Assembly: GCF_001902145.1 (NCBI RefSeq)
Contig: NZ_MRST01000019.1
Location: forward strand, 204,223-268,222
Source: Pseudomonas fluorescens
Lineage (GTDB): Bacteria > Pseudomonadota > Gammaproteobacteria > Pseudomonadales > Pseudomonadaceae
Length of the DNA stretch: 64,000 bases
Reading direction: 5' to 3'
This document shows, in pieces, positions 47,491 to 58,798 of this stretch; positions within the stretch are counted from its first letter, which is position 1, and every line of letters starts with the position of its first letter. A program made the translations under genes and the position numbers. The notes under the pieces are model-generated. The model saw only the letters and a program-made list of their open reading frames with translations, searched no databases and was not told the DNA's origin.

Positions 47491-48237
47491 ATGAATTACA
47501 ACTGGGACTGGGGCGTGTTCTTCAAGTCCACCGGCGTGGGCAGCGAGACTTATCTCGACTGGTACCTCTCCGGGCTGGGCTGGACCATCGCCATCGCTAT
47601 CGTGGCATGGATTATCGCCTTGCTGCTGGGCTCCATTCTGGGGGTCATGCGCACTGTGCCAAACCGCATCGTATCGGGCATCGCGACCTGCTACGTGGAA
47701 CTGTTTCGTAACGTGCCGCTGCTGGTACAGCTGTTCATCTGGTACTTCCTGGTACCGGATATGCTGCCGCAAAACCTGCAGGACTGGTACAAACAAGACC
47801 TGAACCCGACCACCTCGGCCTACCTGAGCGTCGTGGTGTGCCTGGGCCTGTTCACCGCCGCCCGTGTGTGTGAGCAAGTGCGTACCGGTATCCAGGCGCT
47901 GCCACGCGGCCAGGAATCCGCTGCGCGCGCCATGGGCTTCAAGCTGCCGCAGATCTACTGGAACGTGCTGCTGCCCCAGGCTTACCGCATCATCATTCCG
48001 CCGCTTACCTCGGAATTCCTCAACGTGTTCAAGAACTCCTCCGTGGCGTCCTTGATCGGCTTGATGGAACTGCTGGCGCAAACCAAACAGACCGCCGAGT
48101 TCTCGGCCAACCTGTTTGAAGCCTTCACCCTGGCCACGCTGATCTACTTCACCCTGAACATGAGCCTGATGCTGCTGATGCGCGTGGTCGAGAAGAAAGT
48201 CGCAGTGCCCGGCCTGATCTCCGTGGGGGGCAAATAA
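47491..48237 (+). CDS. aatQ: acidic amino acid ABC transporter permease
   Basis: The 248-residue inner-membrane permease has about five helices and the EAA loop EQVRTGIQALPRGQESAARAMGFKLPQIYWNVLLPQAYRIIIPPLTSEFLN. It belongs to the GltJ family. GAGGGGAG lies before the ATG. It overlaps the next permease by one base (TAATG). Confidence 0.96.
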   Translation: MNYNWDWGVFFKSTGVGSETYLDWYLSGLGWTIAIAIVAWIIALLLGSILGVMRTVPNRIVSGIATCYVELFRNVPLLVQLFIWYFLVPDMLPQNLQDWYKQDLNPTTSAYLSVVVCLGLFTAARVCEQVRTGIQALPRGQESAARAMGFKLPQIYWNVLLPQAYRIIIPPLTSEFLNVFKNSSVASLIGLMELLAQTKQTAEFSANLFEAFTLATLIYFTLNMSLMLLMRVVEKKVAVPGLISVGGK

Positions 48238-48908
48238 TGGACTTCGATTTCAGCGGTATCATCCCTGCCATTCCAGGCCTGTGGAACGGCATGGTCATGA
48301 CCTTGCAGTTGATGGTCATGGGCGTGGTCGGCGGCATCATCCTGGGTACGATCCTGGCGCTGATGCGCCTGTCGTCGAGCAAACTGCTGTCGCGCGTGGC
48401 CGGCGCCTATGTGAACTACTTCCGCTCGATCCCCTTGCTGCTGGTGATCACCTGGTTCTACCTGGCGGTGCCGTTCGTGCTGCGCTGGATCACAGGCGTT
48501 GACACGCCGATCGGCGCGTTCACCTCCTGCGTCGTGGCGTTCATGATGTTCGAAGCCGCGTACTTCTGCGAAATCGTACGAGCCGGCGTGCAGTCGATTC
48601 CCAAGGGCCAAATGGCGGCGGCACAAGCCATGGGCATGACCTACGGCCAGACCATGCGCCTGATCATCCTGCCCCAGGCGTTCCGCAAGATGACGCCGTT
48701 GCTGCTGCAACAGTCGATCATCCTGTTCCAGGACACCTCCCTGGTCTACACCGTGGGCCTGGTGGACTTCCTCAACTCCGCCCGCTCCAACGGCGACATC
48801 ATCGGCCGCTCCAATGAGTTCCTGATCTTTGCCGGTGTCGTCTACTTCATCATCAGCTTTTCCGCCTCGCTGCTGGTCAAGCGTCTGCAAAAAAGGTTTG
48901 CCGTATGA
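48237..48908 (+). CDS. aatM: acidic amino acid ABC transporter permease
   Basis: The 223-residue GltK-type permease has five helices and the EAA loop [43 protein letters not shown]. It pairs with AatQ to form the heteromeric channel. Overlaps on both sides show coupled translation. Confidence 0.96.
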   Translation: MDFDFSGIIPAIPGLWNGMVMTLQLMVMGVVGGIILGTILALMRLSSSKLLSRVAGAYVNYFRSIPLLLVITWFYLAVPFVLRWITGVDTPIGAFTSCVVAFMMFEAAYFCEIVRAGVQSIPKGQMAAAQAMGMTYGQTMRLIILPQAFRKMTPLLLQQSIILFQDTSLVYTVGLVDFLNSARSNGDIIGRSNEFLIFAGVVYFIISFSASLLVKRLQKRFAV

Positions 48909-49639
48909 TCTCTATCAAGAACATCAACAAGTGGTATGGCGACTTCCAGGTGCTGACCGATTGCAGCACCGAGGTTAAAAAAGGCGAAGTGATCGTGGTG
49001 TGCGGGCCGTCCGGCTCGGGCAAATCCACCCTGATCAAGTGCGTCAACGCGCTGGAACCGTTCCAGAAGGGCGACATCGTGGTCGACGGCACCTCCATCG
49101 CCGACCCGAAGACCAACCTGCCAAAACTGCGTTCGCGCGTAGGCATGGTGTTCCAGCACTTCGAGCTGTTCCCGCATCTGACCATCACCGAAAACCTGAC
49201 CATCGCGCAGATCAAGGTGCTGGGCCGCAGCAAGGAAGAAGCCACCAAGAAGGGCCTGCAACTGCTCGACCGCGTGGGCTTGTCGGCACACGCCCACAAG
49301 CACCCTGGCCAGCTCTCCGGCGGCCAGCAACAACGTGTGGCGATTGCCCGCGCCCTGGCCATGGACCCGATCGTCATGCTGTTCGACGAACCGACCTCGG
49401 CGCTGGACCCGGAAATGGTCAACGAAGTGCTCGACGTGATGGTGCAACTGGCCCACGAAGGCATGACCATGATGTGCGTGACCCACGAAATGGGCTTTGC
49501 GCGCAAAGTGGCCGACCGCGTGATCTTCATGGACGCCGGCAAGATCATCGAAGACTGCCCGAAAGAAGAGTTCTTCGGCGACATCAGCGCCCGCTCCGAG
49601 CGTGCGCAGCATTTTCTCGAGAAAATCCTGCAGCACTAA
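48905..49639 (+). CDS. aatP: acidic amino acid ABC transporter ATPase
   Basis: The 244-residue GltL-type ATPase has Walker [11 protein letters not shown] (37-46), Q-loop [12 protein letters not shown], signature [14 protein letters not shown], Walker [17 protein letters not shown] and switch His in [20 protein letters not shown]. It completes the importer. It is followed by a REPIN and then the regulators. Confidence 0.97.
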   Translation: MISIKNINKWYGDFQVLTDCSTEVKKGEVIVVCGPSGSGKSTLIKCVNALEPFQKGDIVVDGTSIADPKTNLPKLRSRVGMVFQHFELFPHLTITENLTIAQIKVLGRSKEEATKKGLQLLDRVGLSAHAHKHPGQLSGGQQQRVAIARALAMDPIVMLFDEPTSALDPEMVNEVLDVMVQLAHEGMTMMCVTHEMGFARKVADRVIFMDAGKIIEDCPKEEFFGDISARSERAQHFLEKILQH

Positions 49640-49658
49640 AAGCAACTCGCTCCTGCCC

Positions 49659-49760
49659 CTGTAGGAGCGAGCTTGCTCGCGAAAGACGACAACGATAACG
49701 CGTGTATCCAGGACTAACGCGCTGCCCTTGAGTTTTTCGCGAGCAAGCTCGCTCCTACAG
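49659..49760. repeat. REPIN between aatP and aauS
   Basis: CTGTAGGAGCGAGCTTGCTC and its inverted copy flank a spacer with ACGATAACGCG-like sequence, separating transporter from regulator genes. Confidence 0.94.
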
Positions 49761-49797
49761 CTGGCAGGCGAGAAGTAGCTGACCCAAGGCATCTGTG

Positions 49798-51695
49798 ATG
49801 AAATGCGACCCCAATCAATATCGCGCCGCGCCGCCATCACTTGCCGTGAAGCCTCGTCTGATACGCCAACTGTTCCTGCCGCCGTTGATCATCGCCCTGA
49901 TGGTCGGCCTGGGTTATATCGGCTTCTGGGTCAGTGACTACTACGGCATCCGCACCCTCAGCGACAATGGCGAACGCCAGTTGGAGCTGCACGCCCGCAC
50001 CGTCGAAAGCGAACTGAGCAAGTACACCTACCTGCCCAGCCTGCTGGAACTGGAGTCCAGTGTTTCCCAACTGCTCGCCGACCCGAACCAGGAAACCCGC
50101 AAGACGGTCAACGACTACCTCGAAGGCCTGAACCGCCGCAGTCGCAGCCGCGCCATCTACGTGATGGACACCACCGGCCGCGTGCTGGCCACCAGTAACT
50201 GGCGCGATGCCGACAGTTACCAAGGTGAGGACCTGTCCTTTCGCGCCTATTTCCAGAACGCCGTACGCGGCCAGCCCGGTCGTTTCTACGGCATTGGCAG
50301 CACCAACGGCGAGCCCGGCTATTACCTGGCCCATGGCCTGGAAGAGCACGGCAAGATCATCGGTGTCGCCGTGGTCAAGGTGCGCCTCGAAGCCCTCGAA
50401 GAGCGCTGGCAGCGCGCCCGTCTCGAGGCGTTTGTGAGCGACGAGAACGGCATCATCATTTTGTCCAGTGACCCCGCGCGCCGCCTCAAGGCCGTACGCC
50501 CACTGAGCGATGACACCAAGGATCGCCTGGCCCACAGCCTGCAATATTACTGGGCAACGCTTAATGAACTGCAACCTCTGGCCCGCGAGCGCCTGAACGA
50601 AGGCACCGAGAAACTGACCTTCCCAGCCAACACCGAAGTGGTCAACGACCAGCACGCCGTCAGCTACCTGGCGCAGACCCGCCCGCTCAACGACACGCCG
50701 TGGAACTTCACCCTGCTCACCCCGCTCAATGACCTGCGCCGGGCCGCGATCAACCAGGGCATCCTGGTGGCCGTCGCCTTTGGCCTGGTCGCCTTCCTGC
50801 TGATTGCCTGGAACGAGCGGCGCAAGGTCATCGCCACTCGCCTCGCCGCACGGGAAGCCTTGCAGGAAGCCAACAGCCAGCTGGAGCGGCGGATTGCCGA
50901 ACGCACCGCCGACCTGCGTGCCAGCAACGAACGGCTCAAGGGCCAGATCCGCGAACGACGCCAGGCCGAAGAAACCCTGCGCCGCGCCCAGGACGAACTG
51001 GTGCAGGCCGGCAAACTCGCCGCCATTGGCCAGATGTCCACCAGCATCGCCCACGAGCTGAACCAGCCGCTGGCGGCCTTGCGCACGTTGTCGGGCAACA
51101 CCGTGCGCTTCCTTGAGCGCGGCGCCCTGGACACCGCCAGCACCAACCTCAAGACCATCAACGAACTGATCGACCGCATGGGCCGCATCACCGCCAGCCT
51201 GCGCTCGTTTGCCCGACGCGGTGACGACCAGGGCGAAGCCAGCCTCGGCAAGGCCGTGGACGCCGCGTTCCAGGTGCTCGGTGCACGCGTGGACGGCCTG
51301 CCGTTGACCTTGCACCGCGACTTCGCGCCGGCTCAATTGCAGATCGACCAAACCCGCCTGGAACAAATCCTGGTCAACCTGATCGGTAATGCTCTGGACG
51401 CGATGCAGGCGCAACCGGCGCCGCAGTTGTGGCTGGAGGGCCAAAGCGGCGACGGTAAATACCGCCTGCGAGTGCGTGATAACGGCCACGGCATCGACCC
51501 AGAGACGCGCAAGCATTTGTTCGAACCCTTCTTCACCACCAAGCCCGGCGAACAAGGCCTGGGCCTGGGCCTGACCCTGTCCGCAAGCCTCGCGGCCGCA
51601 ACCGGCGGCAGCCTTGCCGTGGAACATCCGGCCGATGGTGGTACCGCCTTTGTCCTGAACCTGCCATTGGTGGGCGCTCAACGAGCTGAGTCGAC

Positions 51696-51699
<4 letters not shown>
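49798..51699 (+). CDS. aauS: AauS, sensor kinase for acidic amino acids
   Basis: The 633-residue membrane kinase has helices at about 22-45 and 318-341 enclosing a large periplasmic dCache-type sensor, a coiled coil (LERRIAERTADLRASNERLKGQIRERRQAEE) and a DctB-type kinase core. His419 lies in TSIAHELNQPLAALRTL; the ATPase part has NLIGNALDAM, DNGHGIDPETRKHLFEPFFTTK and GLGLGL. It probably senses Glu/Asp and phosphorylates AauR. An ATG at 49798 is chosen over the preceding GTG. The stop overlaps aauR. Confidence 0.93.
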
Positions 51700-53032
<1,333 letters not shown>

Positions 53033-53033
<1 letters not shown>

Positions 53034-53371
53034 TGGATCTGTTCTTGAAGGCTGCGCTTGGCGCCGCAGTGGTGCTGATCCTGGCGGCGCTGGCCAAGAC
53101 CAGAAACTATTACATCGCAGGCTTGGTGCCGCTGTTTCCCACTTTTGCGCTGATCGCCCATTACATCGTCGGTAAAGGCCGAACGGTTGCGGAATTGAAG
53201 ACCACGATCCTGTTCGGGATGTGGTCGATCATTCCGTACTTTGTGTATTTGGCGACGCTGTATGTGATGGTGGACCGGATGCGGCTTGAGGCATCGCTGG
53301 CAGTCGCTGCCGTGGCCTGGTTGATGGCCGCGACCGTGCTGGTCAGCGTCTGGGTACGCCTCCACACCTGA
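53033..53371 (+). CDS. glpM: GlpM-family membrane protein
   Basis: The 112-residue inner-membrane protein has four hydrophobic helices (about 5-22, 29-49, 63-84, 90-108) and the family pattern AALAKTRNYYIAGLVPLFPTFALIAHYIVG. In P. aeruginosa glpM follows glpD directly and affects alginate output; here aatJQMP-aauSR lie between them. Its ATG overlaps the aauR stop. Confidence 0.88.
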
Positions 53372-53403
53372 CACAACGCGGTTAAACAGGTGGGATCGCC
53401 CTT

Positions 53404-53503
53404 TGTAGGAGCGAGCTTGCTCGCGAGAAACTCACAGGCGCCGCGTTTATTCAGGAAGCACGCGTTATCGTTGACGTTTTTCGCGAGCAAGCTCGCTCCT
53501 ACA
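53404..53503. repeat. REPIN between glpM and the two-component operon
   Basis: TGTAGGAGCGAGCTTGCTCG and its inverted copy fill the gap between the convergent genes. Confidence 0.94.
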
Positions 53504-53523
53504 ACATGTTTAATCACAGTGTG

Positions 53524-54921
53524 TCAGCGGACTATTTTATCGACCTGAATCCCGAGCTTCTTCAAGCGGTACCAGAAGCTGCGCTCGGAAATCCCGATCC
53601 GCTGCGCCGCCGCGGCCTGCACCCCATTGCTCTCCTGCAACGCTGCCAGAATGTAGGCTTTCTCCACCTCGGCCAGCGCTGCATCCAGATCCTGAGGTAC
53701 GCCCGGCCCTTCGCTGAGGATCGCGGTCACATCGCCCTCGCTCGGTTTGGAAGCAAACAGATACCCCGGCAAATCAATATCCTCGATCACCGATGAAGCC
53801 GCCACGATGGTTGCGCGCTCCACACAGTTTTGCAGCTCGCGGATATTGCCCGGCCAGTGATACGCAGCCATGGCCTGCAACGCCTCCGGACTGAAACCGG
53901 TGATGCGTTTGCCGGTGGTCGCGCTCAGGGTGTGGGCGAAGTGGCGCGCCAGGGGCGCGATGTCTTCCACGCGTTCGCGCAAGGACGGCAACGGAATCGG
54001 GAAGACATTGAGGCGGTAATACAGGTCTTCGCGAAACTCCTTGGCCGCCACCGCATCCAGCAGGTTCTTGTTGGTGGCGGCAATTACCCGTACATCCACC
54101 TTGCGCTCTCGGGGGTCGCCTACCGGCTCGATAACCCTCTCCTGCAAGGCGCGCAGAATCTTGGCCTGCAAAGCCAAGGGCATATCCCCCACCTCATCCA
54201 GAAACAGCGTGCCCTTGTCGGCCTGCATGAAGCGCCCTACCCGGTCAGCCACGGCGCCGGTGAACGCGCCTTTGCGATGGCCAAACATCTCGCTTTCCAG
54301 CAGGCCTTCAGGAATGGCCGCGCAATTGACCGCCACGAAAGGTTGGTCGGCACGGCTGCCATGCTTGTGGATGGCGCGGGCGACCATTTCCTTGCCGGTG
54401 CCGCTTTCGCCGGTCAGCAGGATGGTGGCGTTGCTGTCGCGCACCGAATCCACCGCCTGAAGCACCTGCCGAAACGCCGGGCTGTCGCCCACCAGGCTGT
54501 CGAACTGCGCATGTTCGTCCAGCTCGGCGCGCATGCGCGCGTTGTCGCGCATGATGTCGCGAAATTGCAGGGCCTTGGTCACGGTGATGTCCAACTCGTC
54601 GATGTCGAACGGCTTGGCAATGTAGTCATAGGCACCGTTACGCATCGACTGCACGGCGTTTTTTACCGTGCTGTAGGCCGTCATCACGATCACCGGCACA
54701 TGGGGATAGCGCACCTTGATCTCGGCCAAAAGAGCCGGCCCGTCCATGCCCGGCATGCGCCAGTCGCTGATGACCAGGTCGATGTCCTCCTCGCCCAGCA
54801 CCTTGAGCGCATGCAGGCCATTGCCCGCGCTGAACACCTGGATGCCGTTCTGGCTCAAGGCCTGGGTCAGCAGATCACAGAGCTTGGGCTCGTCGTCGAC
54901 CACCAATACGTTATGCGTCAT
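53524..54921 (-). CDS. NtrC-type sigma-54 response regulator of an uncharacterised operon
   Basis: The 465-residue protein has a receiver (VLVVDDEPKLCDLL, Asp53 in VISDWRMPGMD), an AAA+ domain with GESGTGKEMVARAIH, the intact GAFTGA loop, GTLFLDEVGDMPLALQAKILRALQERVIEPVG, and a C-terminal Fis-type domain (GVQAAAAQRIGISERSFWYRLKKLGIQ). The ATG at 54921 lies within the kinase gene end (11-bp overlap), so kinase and regulator are coupled. A likely target is the sigma-54 promoter at the head of this same operon. Confidence 0.93.
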   Translation of the reverse strand: MTHNVLVVDDEPKLCDLLTQALSQNGIQVFSAGNGLHALKVLGEEDIDLVISDWRMPGMDGPALLAEIKVRYPHVPVIVMTAYSTVKNAVQSMRNGAYDYIAKPFDIDELDITVTKALQFRDIMRDNARMRAELDEHAQFDSLVGDSPAFRQVLQAVDSVRDSNATILLTGESGTGKEMVARAIHKHGSRADQPFVAVNCAAIPEGLLESEMFGHRKGAFTGAVADRVGRFMQADKGTLFLDEVGDMPLALQAKILRALQERVIEPVGDPRERKVDVRVIAATNKNLLDAVAAKEFREDLYYRLNVFPIPLPSLRERVEDIAPLARHFAHTLSATTGKRITGFSPEALQAMAAYHWPGNIRELQNCVERATIVAASSVIEDIDLPGYLFASKPSEGDVTAILSEGPGVPQDLDAALAEVEKAYILAALQESNGVQAAAAQRIGISERSFWYRLKKLGIQVDKIVR

Positions 54922-56689
54922 GCCCGTCCTCATCTTCACCGTCGTCTTCACCGTCAGCCGGAATGTACAGGCTGAAGGTCGCGCCGGCATCTTTCTCACT
55001 GGCGCATTCGATGCTGCCGTCGTGACTTTCCATGATCGAATAGACTTTGGCCAGGCCTAAACCTGTGCCCGAGGCCTTGGTGGTGACGAATGGCGTGAAG
55101 ATGCGTTCCACCATGTCCGCCGGGATGCCTTCGCCGGTATCAGCAATGCTGATCAGGGTGTTGTCACCCACGCTGCGAATGCCCAGGGTCAGGCGCCCGC
55201 CGTCGGGCATCGCATCGATGGCGTTGAGAATCAGGTTGAGACAGGCCTGTTTGAGCTGCTTGGCATCGGCGTAGATCGTCGCGCCAGGCGCCTGGTCGTC
55301 GATCTGCGCGTCAATGCGATGGCTACTCAGCTCCGGGCCGCAAAAACCGAGGATTTCGTCCACCAGGGCGCGTGCCGGTTGCTGCACGCGTATCGGCGGG
55401 TTGGGCTTGGCGAAATCGAGGAACTCGGTAATCAGGTCGTTGATGCGGCTGACCTCGCTGATGACGTATTCCAGGTGACGCTTGTCGGTTTCCGCCAGGT
55501 CGGCGCGCCGATGCAACAGTTGGGTGGCGGTCTTGATGATGCCCAATGGGTTGCGAATTTCGTGGGCCAGCCCCATGGCGACTTCACCCAGGGCATGCAA
55601 GCGGTCACGCCGACGCAGTTGGGCTTCCAGATGATGCAACTCGCCCAGGCGTTCGGTCATGTGGTTGAAGGTGCTGCTCAATTGCGCCAGTTCGTCACCG
55701 CCACTGACCACCACACGGTGCGCATAACTGCCCGAGATCACTGCATCCACGCCCTGGGACAAATCGCGCAGGGGCTTGGTCAGGCGCCGCGACACCAGCA
55801 AGCCGGCCGCCAGTGACAGCGCCGAGCTGACCAGGAAGATCAGCACGAACAGATTGCTCTGGTTCACCAACCCCACCAGGCTGGTATGGCGTAGCAGGCC
55901 GCTGAAGATCACGCCTTGCAACTCGCCGGCATCATTGAAAATCGGCCAATACAGACCGCTGTACTGGTTAGTGAACTGCTCGCTGGGCTGCTTGGTGCTG
56001 CGCAGGTAGGCCTCGACATTCTTGGGGATGCGCGAGGGGTGATTGGCGAAGCGCTGGGTGGAAAATATCTCGGAAAAACCTGCAGGGTTGGCCAGGTACA
56101 AACGCAGGTCGAGGGAATGCACATCGGCCACGCTGGTGAGGAAACTGCTGTCCAGGTAAGTGGCGACCAGCAACAGGTAATCAACGCCGTCACGGCTGGT
56201 TTCGAAGGTGGACACCACCAGGCCCGTGCTCACGCCGGCGACTTGCACGGTTTGCAGCACCGCGTTGCTGGTGAGGTTGATCTGCCTGACGATGTCATCG
56301 GCGGCCGTGCTGAACATCACTTTACGGTCGCTGGTGCGAATCAGCGCGACCACGTCGATATCGGTGGCATCGGCAATGTCAGCGGTGAGCCGGTCATGCC
56401 GCTCGGCATTTTTGGACGACGGCGGGCTGGTGTAGCGCAGGAACAGCTTGGCCATGCGCGCGTTGTCGTGAAGGATGTCGCCGATTTCGTCCTTGACGAT
56501 CTTGGTCGACTCTTGCAGCCAGATACGCACGTTGCTGTCGAAAATCTGCGACAGCGTGGTGGCGGCCAGCTCAGCCGCGATCATGGTGGGAATCACGCTG
56601 ACCAGCCAGAACGCCAGCACCAGCTTGCGCTGGACGCTCCAACGCGAGATGGCAAAGGGGCGGGCTTTCTGGCGGGTCTTGGTAATCAT
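54911..56689 (-). CDS. membrane sensor histidine kinase
   Basis: The 592-residue kinase has helices near 24-46 and 276-296 enclosing a periplasmic sensor of about 230 residues, then HAMP (SRRLTKPLRDLSQGVDAVISGSYAHRV). His376 lies in AMGLAHEIRNPLGIIKTA, and the ATPase motifs are LNLILNAIDAMPDGG, ADTGEGIPADMVERIFTPFVTTKASGTGLGLAK. The ATG at 56689 gives basic residues before helix 1 and overlaps the upstream stop by one base. The ligand is unknown. Confidence 0.92.
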   Translation of the reverse strand: MITKTRQKARPFAISRWSVQRKLVLAFWLVSVIPTMIAAELAATTLSQIFDSNVRIWLQESTKIVKDEIGDILHDNARMAKLFLRYTSPPSSKNAERHDRLTADIADATDIDVVALIRTSDRKVMFSTAADDIVRQINLTSNAVLQTVQVAGVSTGLVVSTFETSRDGVDYLLLVATYLDSSFLTSVADVHSLDLRLYLANPAGFSEIFSTQRFANHPSRIPKNVEAYLRSTKQPSEQFTNQYSGLYWPIFNDAGELQGVIFSGLLRHTSLVGLVNQSNLFVLIFLVSSALSLAAGLLVSRRLTKPLRDLSQGVDAVISGSYAHRVVVSGGDELAQLSSTFNHMTERLGELHHLEAQLRRRDRLHALGEVAMGLAHEIRNPLGIIKTATQLLHRRADLAETDKRHLEYVISEVSRINDLITEFLDFAKPNPPIRVQQPARALVDEILGFCGPELSSHRIDAQIDDQAPGATIYADAKQLKQACLNLILNAIDAMPDGGRLTLGIRSVGDNTLISIADTGEGIPADMVERIFTPFVTTKASGTGLGLAKVYSIMESHDGSIECASEKDAGATFSLYIPADGEDDGEDEDGHDA

Positions 56690-57813
56690 CAGGTTTCGCT
56701 TATCGCAGCAGCCATGGCAGGGTCGGAACGATCCGGTCGAATAAACAGTTTTACAAGCGTGAGCAGGCCGTTGACCAGCCGATTGCGGTGGCGGAAGAAC
56801 AGGCTGTTGCCCTCGAACTCGCACCCCAGGCGCAGTTTACTGGCATACCCGGCCTGGCCGCACTCGTACAGCGGAATATGGTGTTCAATACAGTAGTCGA
56901 CATTGGTCAACCAACTGCGGAAGTACAGGTTGTACTCGCGGCTGAACTCCAGGTCATGGCCAAAGAACTTGTCCACCAGCCGATGCTCATCCAGCAAGAT
57001 AAGGTTGAACGCCACCAGGCGCTCGTCCACCCAGTACAGAACACAGACCGCCCGCTCGTGCAGGTGTTCGAGCACACCCGTGAAGTAACCGGCGGGCAGG
57101 CGTTCGAACTGCAAGTCTGCACGTGTGAGCGTGGCTTCATACAGGCGCATGACCTCGGGCAGCACGTCATCGATATTGCGCCGCCACTCGACCCGCGGCC
57201 CTGGTGCGCGCAGTTTGCGGCGCAGGTCCTTGCGCGTCGATTTGCCCAGCGAACCCAGGTAGGCATCCACCGAGCCATAAGGCAGCGGCAACACCCCTGT
57301 GGGCAAGCTGGGCATGCTTTGAAAGCCTGCGGTAAGGCAGCTCTGGGCCCAATGCGGGTCGTTGGTGGGCGCATCCTTGACCGCCAGCAAGCCGATACCG
57401 AGCGCGTCGGCATCGCTGCGCGCAGCCGCCAGTAACTGCTGCAACAGCAACGGGCGCCGGGATTCGGGCACATGGCTGGCGACACCGGCATCACAGCGTT
57501 CAGCCACCGGCGAACCGATGGCGTACAACGCCAGTTGCAAAACGCCAGGCCACAGCCGCTCCAGGCGCTCGGTCAAGCGTTTGCCGCCCCCCGACACCGT
57601 GGTGTCGAGGCGATAATGGGTGATGAACGCGGCAGCCACGGCCACCAGCGTGTCATCCTCGAAGACCGCGAGGTAACGCCACTGAAAGTCATCGATCGCG
57701 GCGTTTTCCACGGCCAGGTAATAGTCCCAATCCTCCAGGGCACCGGGAAAACAGTCGTTCCAGGCATCGCGCTGGATAGCCCGGATGGTCGGGTAGGCTT
57801 GGGTGGTTATCAC
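56689..57813 (-). CDS. FemAB/GNAT-like acyltransferase
   Basis: The 374-residue cytoplasmic protein resembles the FemAB-like (DUF482) group with two GNAT folds. Examples are FEDDTLVAVAAAFITHYRLDT in the first half and YGSVDAYLGSLGKSTRKDLRRKLR, AVCVLYWVDERLVAFNLILLDEHRLVDKFFGHDL and YECGQAGYASKLRLGCEFEGNSLFF in the second. Family members move acyl or aminoacyl groups onto amines, but substrates for this group are mostly unknown. It starts 136 bp after the hydrolase gene, with a REPIN between, and overlaps the kinase gene. Confidence 0.8.
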   Translation of the reverse strand: MITTQAYPTIRAIQRDAWNDCFPGALEDWDYYLAVENAAIDDFQWRYLAVFEDDTLVAVAAAFITHYRLDTTVSGGGKRLTERLERLWPGVLQLALYAIGSPVAERCDAGVASHVPESRRPLLLQQLLAAARSDADALGIGLLAVKDAPTNDPHWAQSCLTAGFQSMPSLPTGVLPLPYGSVDAYLGSLGKSTRKDLRRKLRAPGPRVEWRRNIDDVLPEVMRLYEATLTRADLQFERLPAGYFTGVLEHLHERAVCVLYWVDERLVAFNLILLDEHRLVDKFFGHDLEFSREYNLYFRSWLTNVDYCIEHHIPLYECGQAGYASKLRLGCEFEGNSLFFRHRNRLVNGLLTLVKLFIRPDRSDPAMAAAISET

Positions 57814-57840
57814 AGTTTTTCCTTATCAACACCGCTCTAC

Positions 57841-57940
57841 TGTAGGAGCGAGCTTGCTCGCGAAAACCGAACAGACACCGCGTTCAAACTGGCAGTACGC
57901 GTTATCGTTAACGACCTTCGCGAGCAAGCTCGCTCCTACA
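57841..57940. repeat. REPIN inside the six-gene operon
   Basis: TGTAGGAGCGAGCTTGCTCG and its inverted copy lie between the hydrolase and acyltransferase genes and could reduce downstream expression or protect the upstream mRNA. Confidence 0.94.
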
Positions 57941-57949
57941 AGTAACTAA

Positions 57950-58798
57950 TCACGCCACGCGATTGAGTTGCACTGCGTGCTGCTCGACAAACCCGGCACT
58001 CAACTCGATCACCCGCCGGTACTGCAAATCGACCGTGATCATGTGGTAGCAGTTGTCCAACAGGATCTTGGTCACCGGCCCACCGAGGTGGCGCTCCACG
58101 TAATCGGCGTTCCAGCGGCTGGTGATGTCGTCCTCGATGGAGTGCAGCACCAGCGCCGGCACGTTGATCTGGGGCATGCGTCTCTTGACCACGGCGTTCA
58201 TGCGATGCAGCTCGCGCACGGTGATGCCTTCCATGGTCAGCAAACCCGCCTCGCTGCTCTCGCCTTCCTTCATCTGCCGCTCGACGATGGCCCGCAGGCG
58301 CTCGTTCTTGATGCCGTAGGGCGGCTTCTCTTCGAAGCTGCAAATGTGCACGCCGAATGGGATCCTCATCAGCAAGGGCGTGAGGAACGCCAGCTTGTTA
58401 ATGCTCCAGCCGTCGTACTTCAAGGTGGTGGAATACATCAGCAGCCCGGCGACTTGCCCTGGGTGTTCAGATGCGACATACATCGACATCACCGCCCCCA
58501 TGGATAAGCCACCGACGAACACCTGCTCGTGGCGTTGCCTGACCTGTACGAAGGTCTTGCGCACGCCTTCGTACCAGTCCAGCCAACCGGTGGCTTGCAG
58601 GTCGCTGTTGTCGCCGCAGTGCCCGGCCAACGTCGGCACATACACCGTGCAGTTACCCGCCTTGGCCAGGCCCTTGGCAACCTGGCGCAATTCCGTCGGG
58701 GTGCCGGTCAGGCCGTGGATCAACAGGATCCCGACCGGACCATCACCGAGAACGAAACCGGCAGTGCCTTCACCGAGGTCGATCCCTTGAGCATTCAC
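57950..58798 (-). CDS. alpha/beta hydrolase (monoacylglycerol lipase/carboxylesterase type)
   Basis: The 282-residue protein has the oxyanion HGLTGTPTELR (29-39) and the nucleophile elbow GLSMG (97-101, Ser99). An acid is likely in VLHSIEDDITS, and the His is in NCYHMITVD. It resembles Est30/MGL-type esterases. No signal peptide is seen. It overlaps the aminotransferase gene by 4 bp, so it probably acts on a product of that pathway, perhaps an ester or thioester. Confidence 0.85.
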   Translation of the reverse strand: MNAQGIDLGEGTAGFVLGDGPVGILLIHGLTGTPTELRQVAKGLAKAGNCTVYVPTLAGHCGDNSDLQATGWLDWYEGVRKTFVQVRQRHEQVFVGGLSMGAVMSMYVASEHPGQVAGLLMYSTTLKYDGWSINKLAFLTPLLMRIPFGVHICSFEEKPPYGIKNERLRAIVERQMKEGESSEAGLLTMEGITVRELHRMNAVVKRRMPQINVPALVLHSIEDDITSRWNADYVERHLGGPVTKILLDNCYHMITVDLQYRRVIELSAGFVEQHAVQLNRVA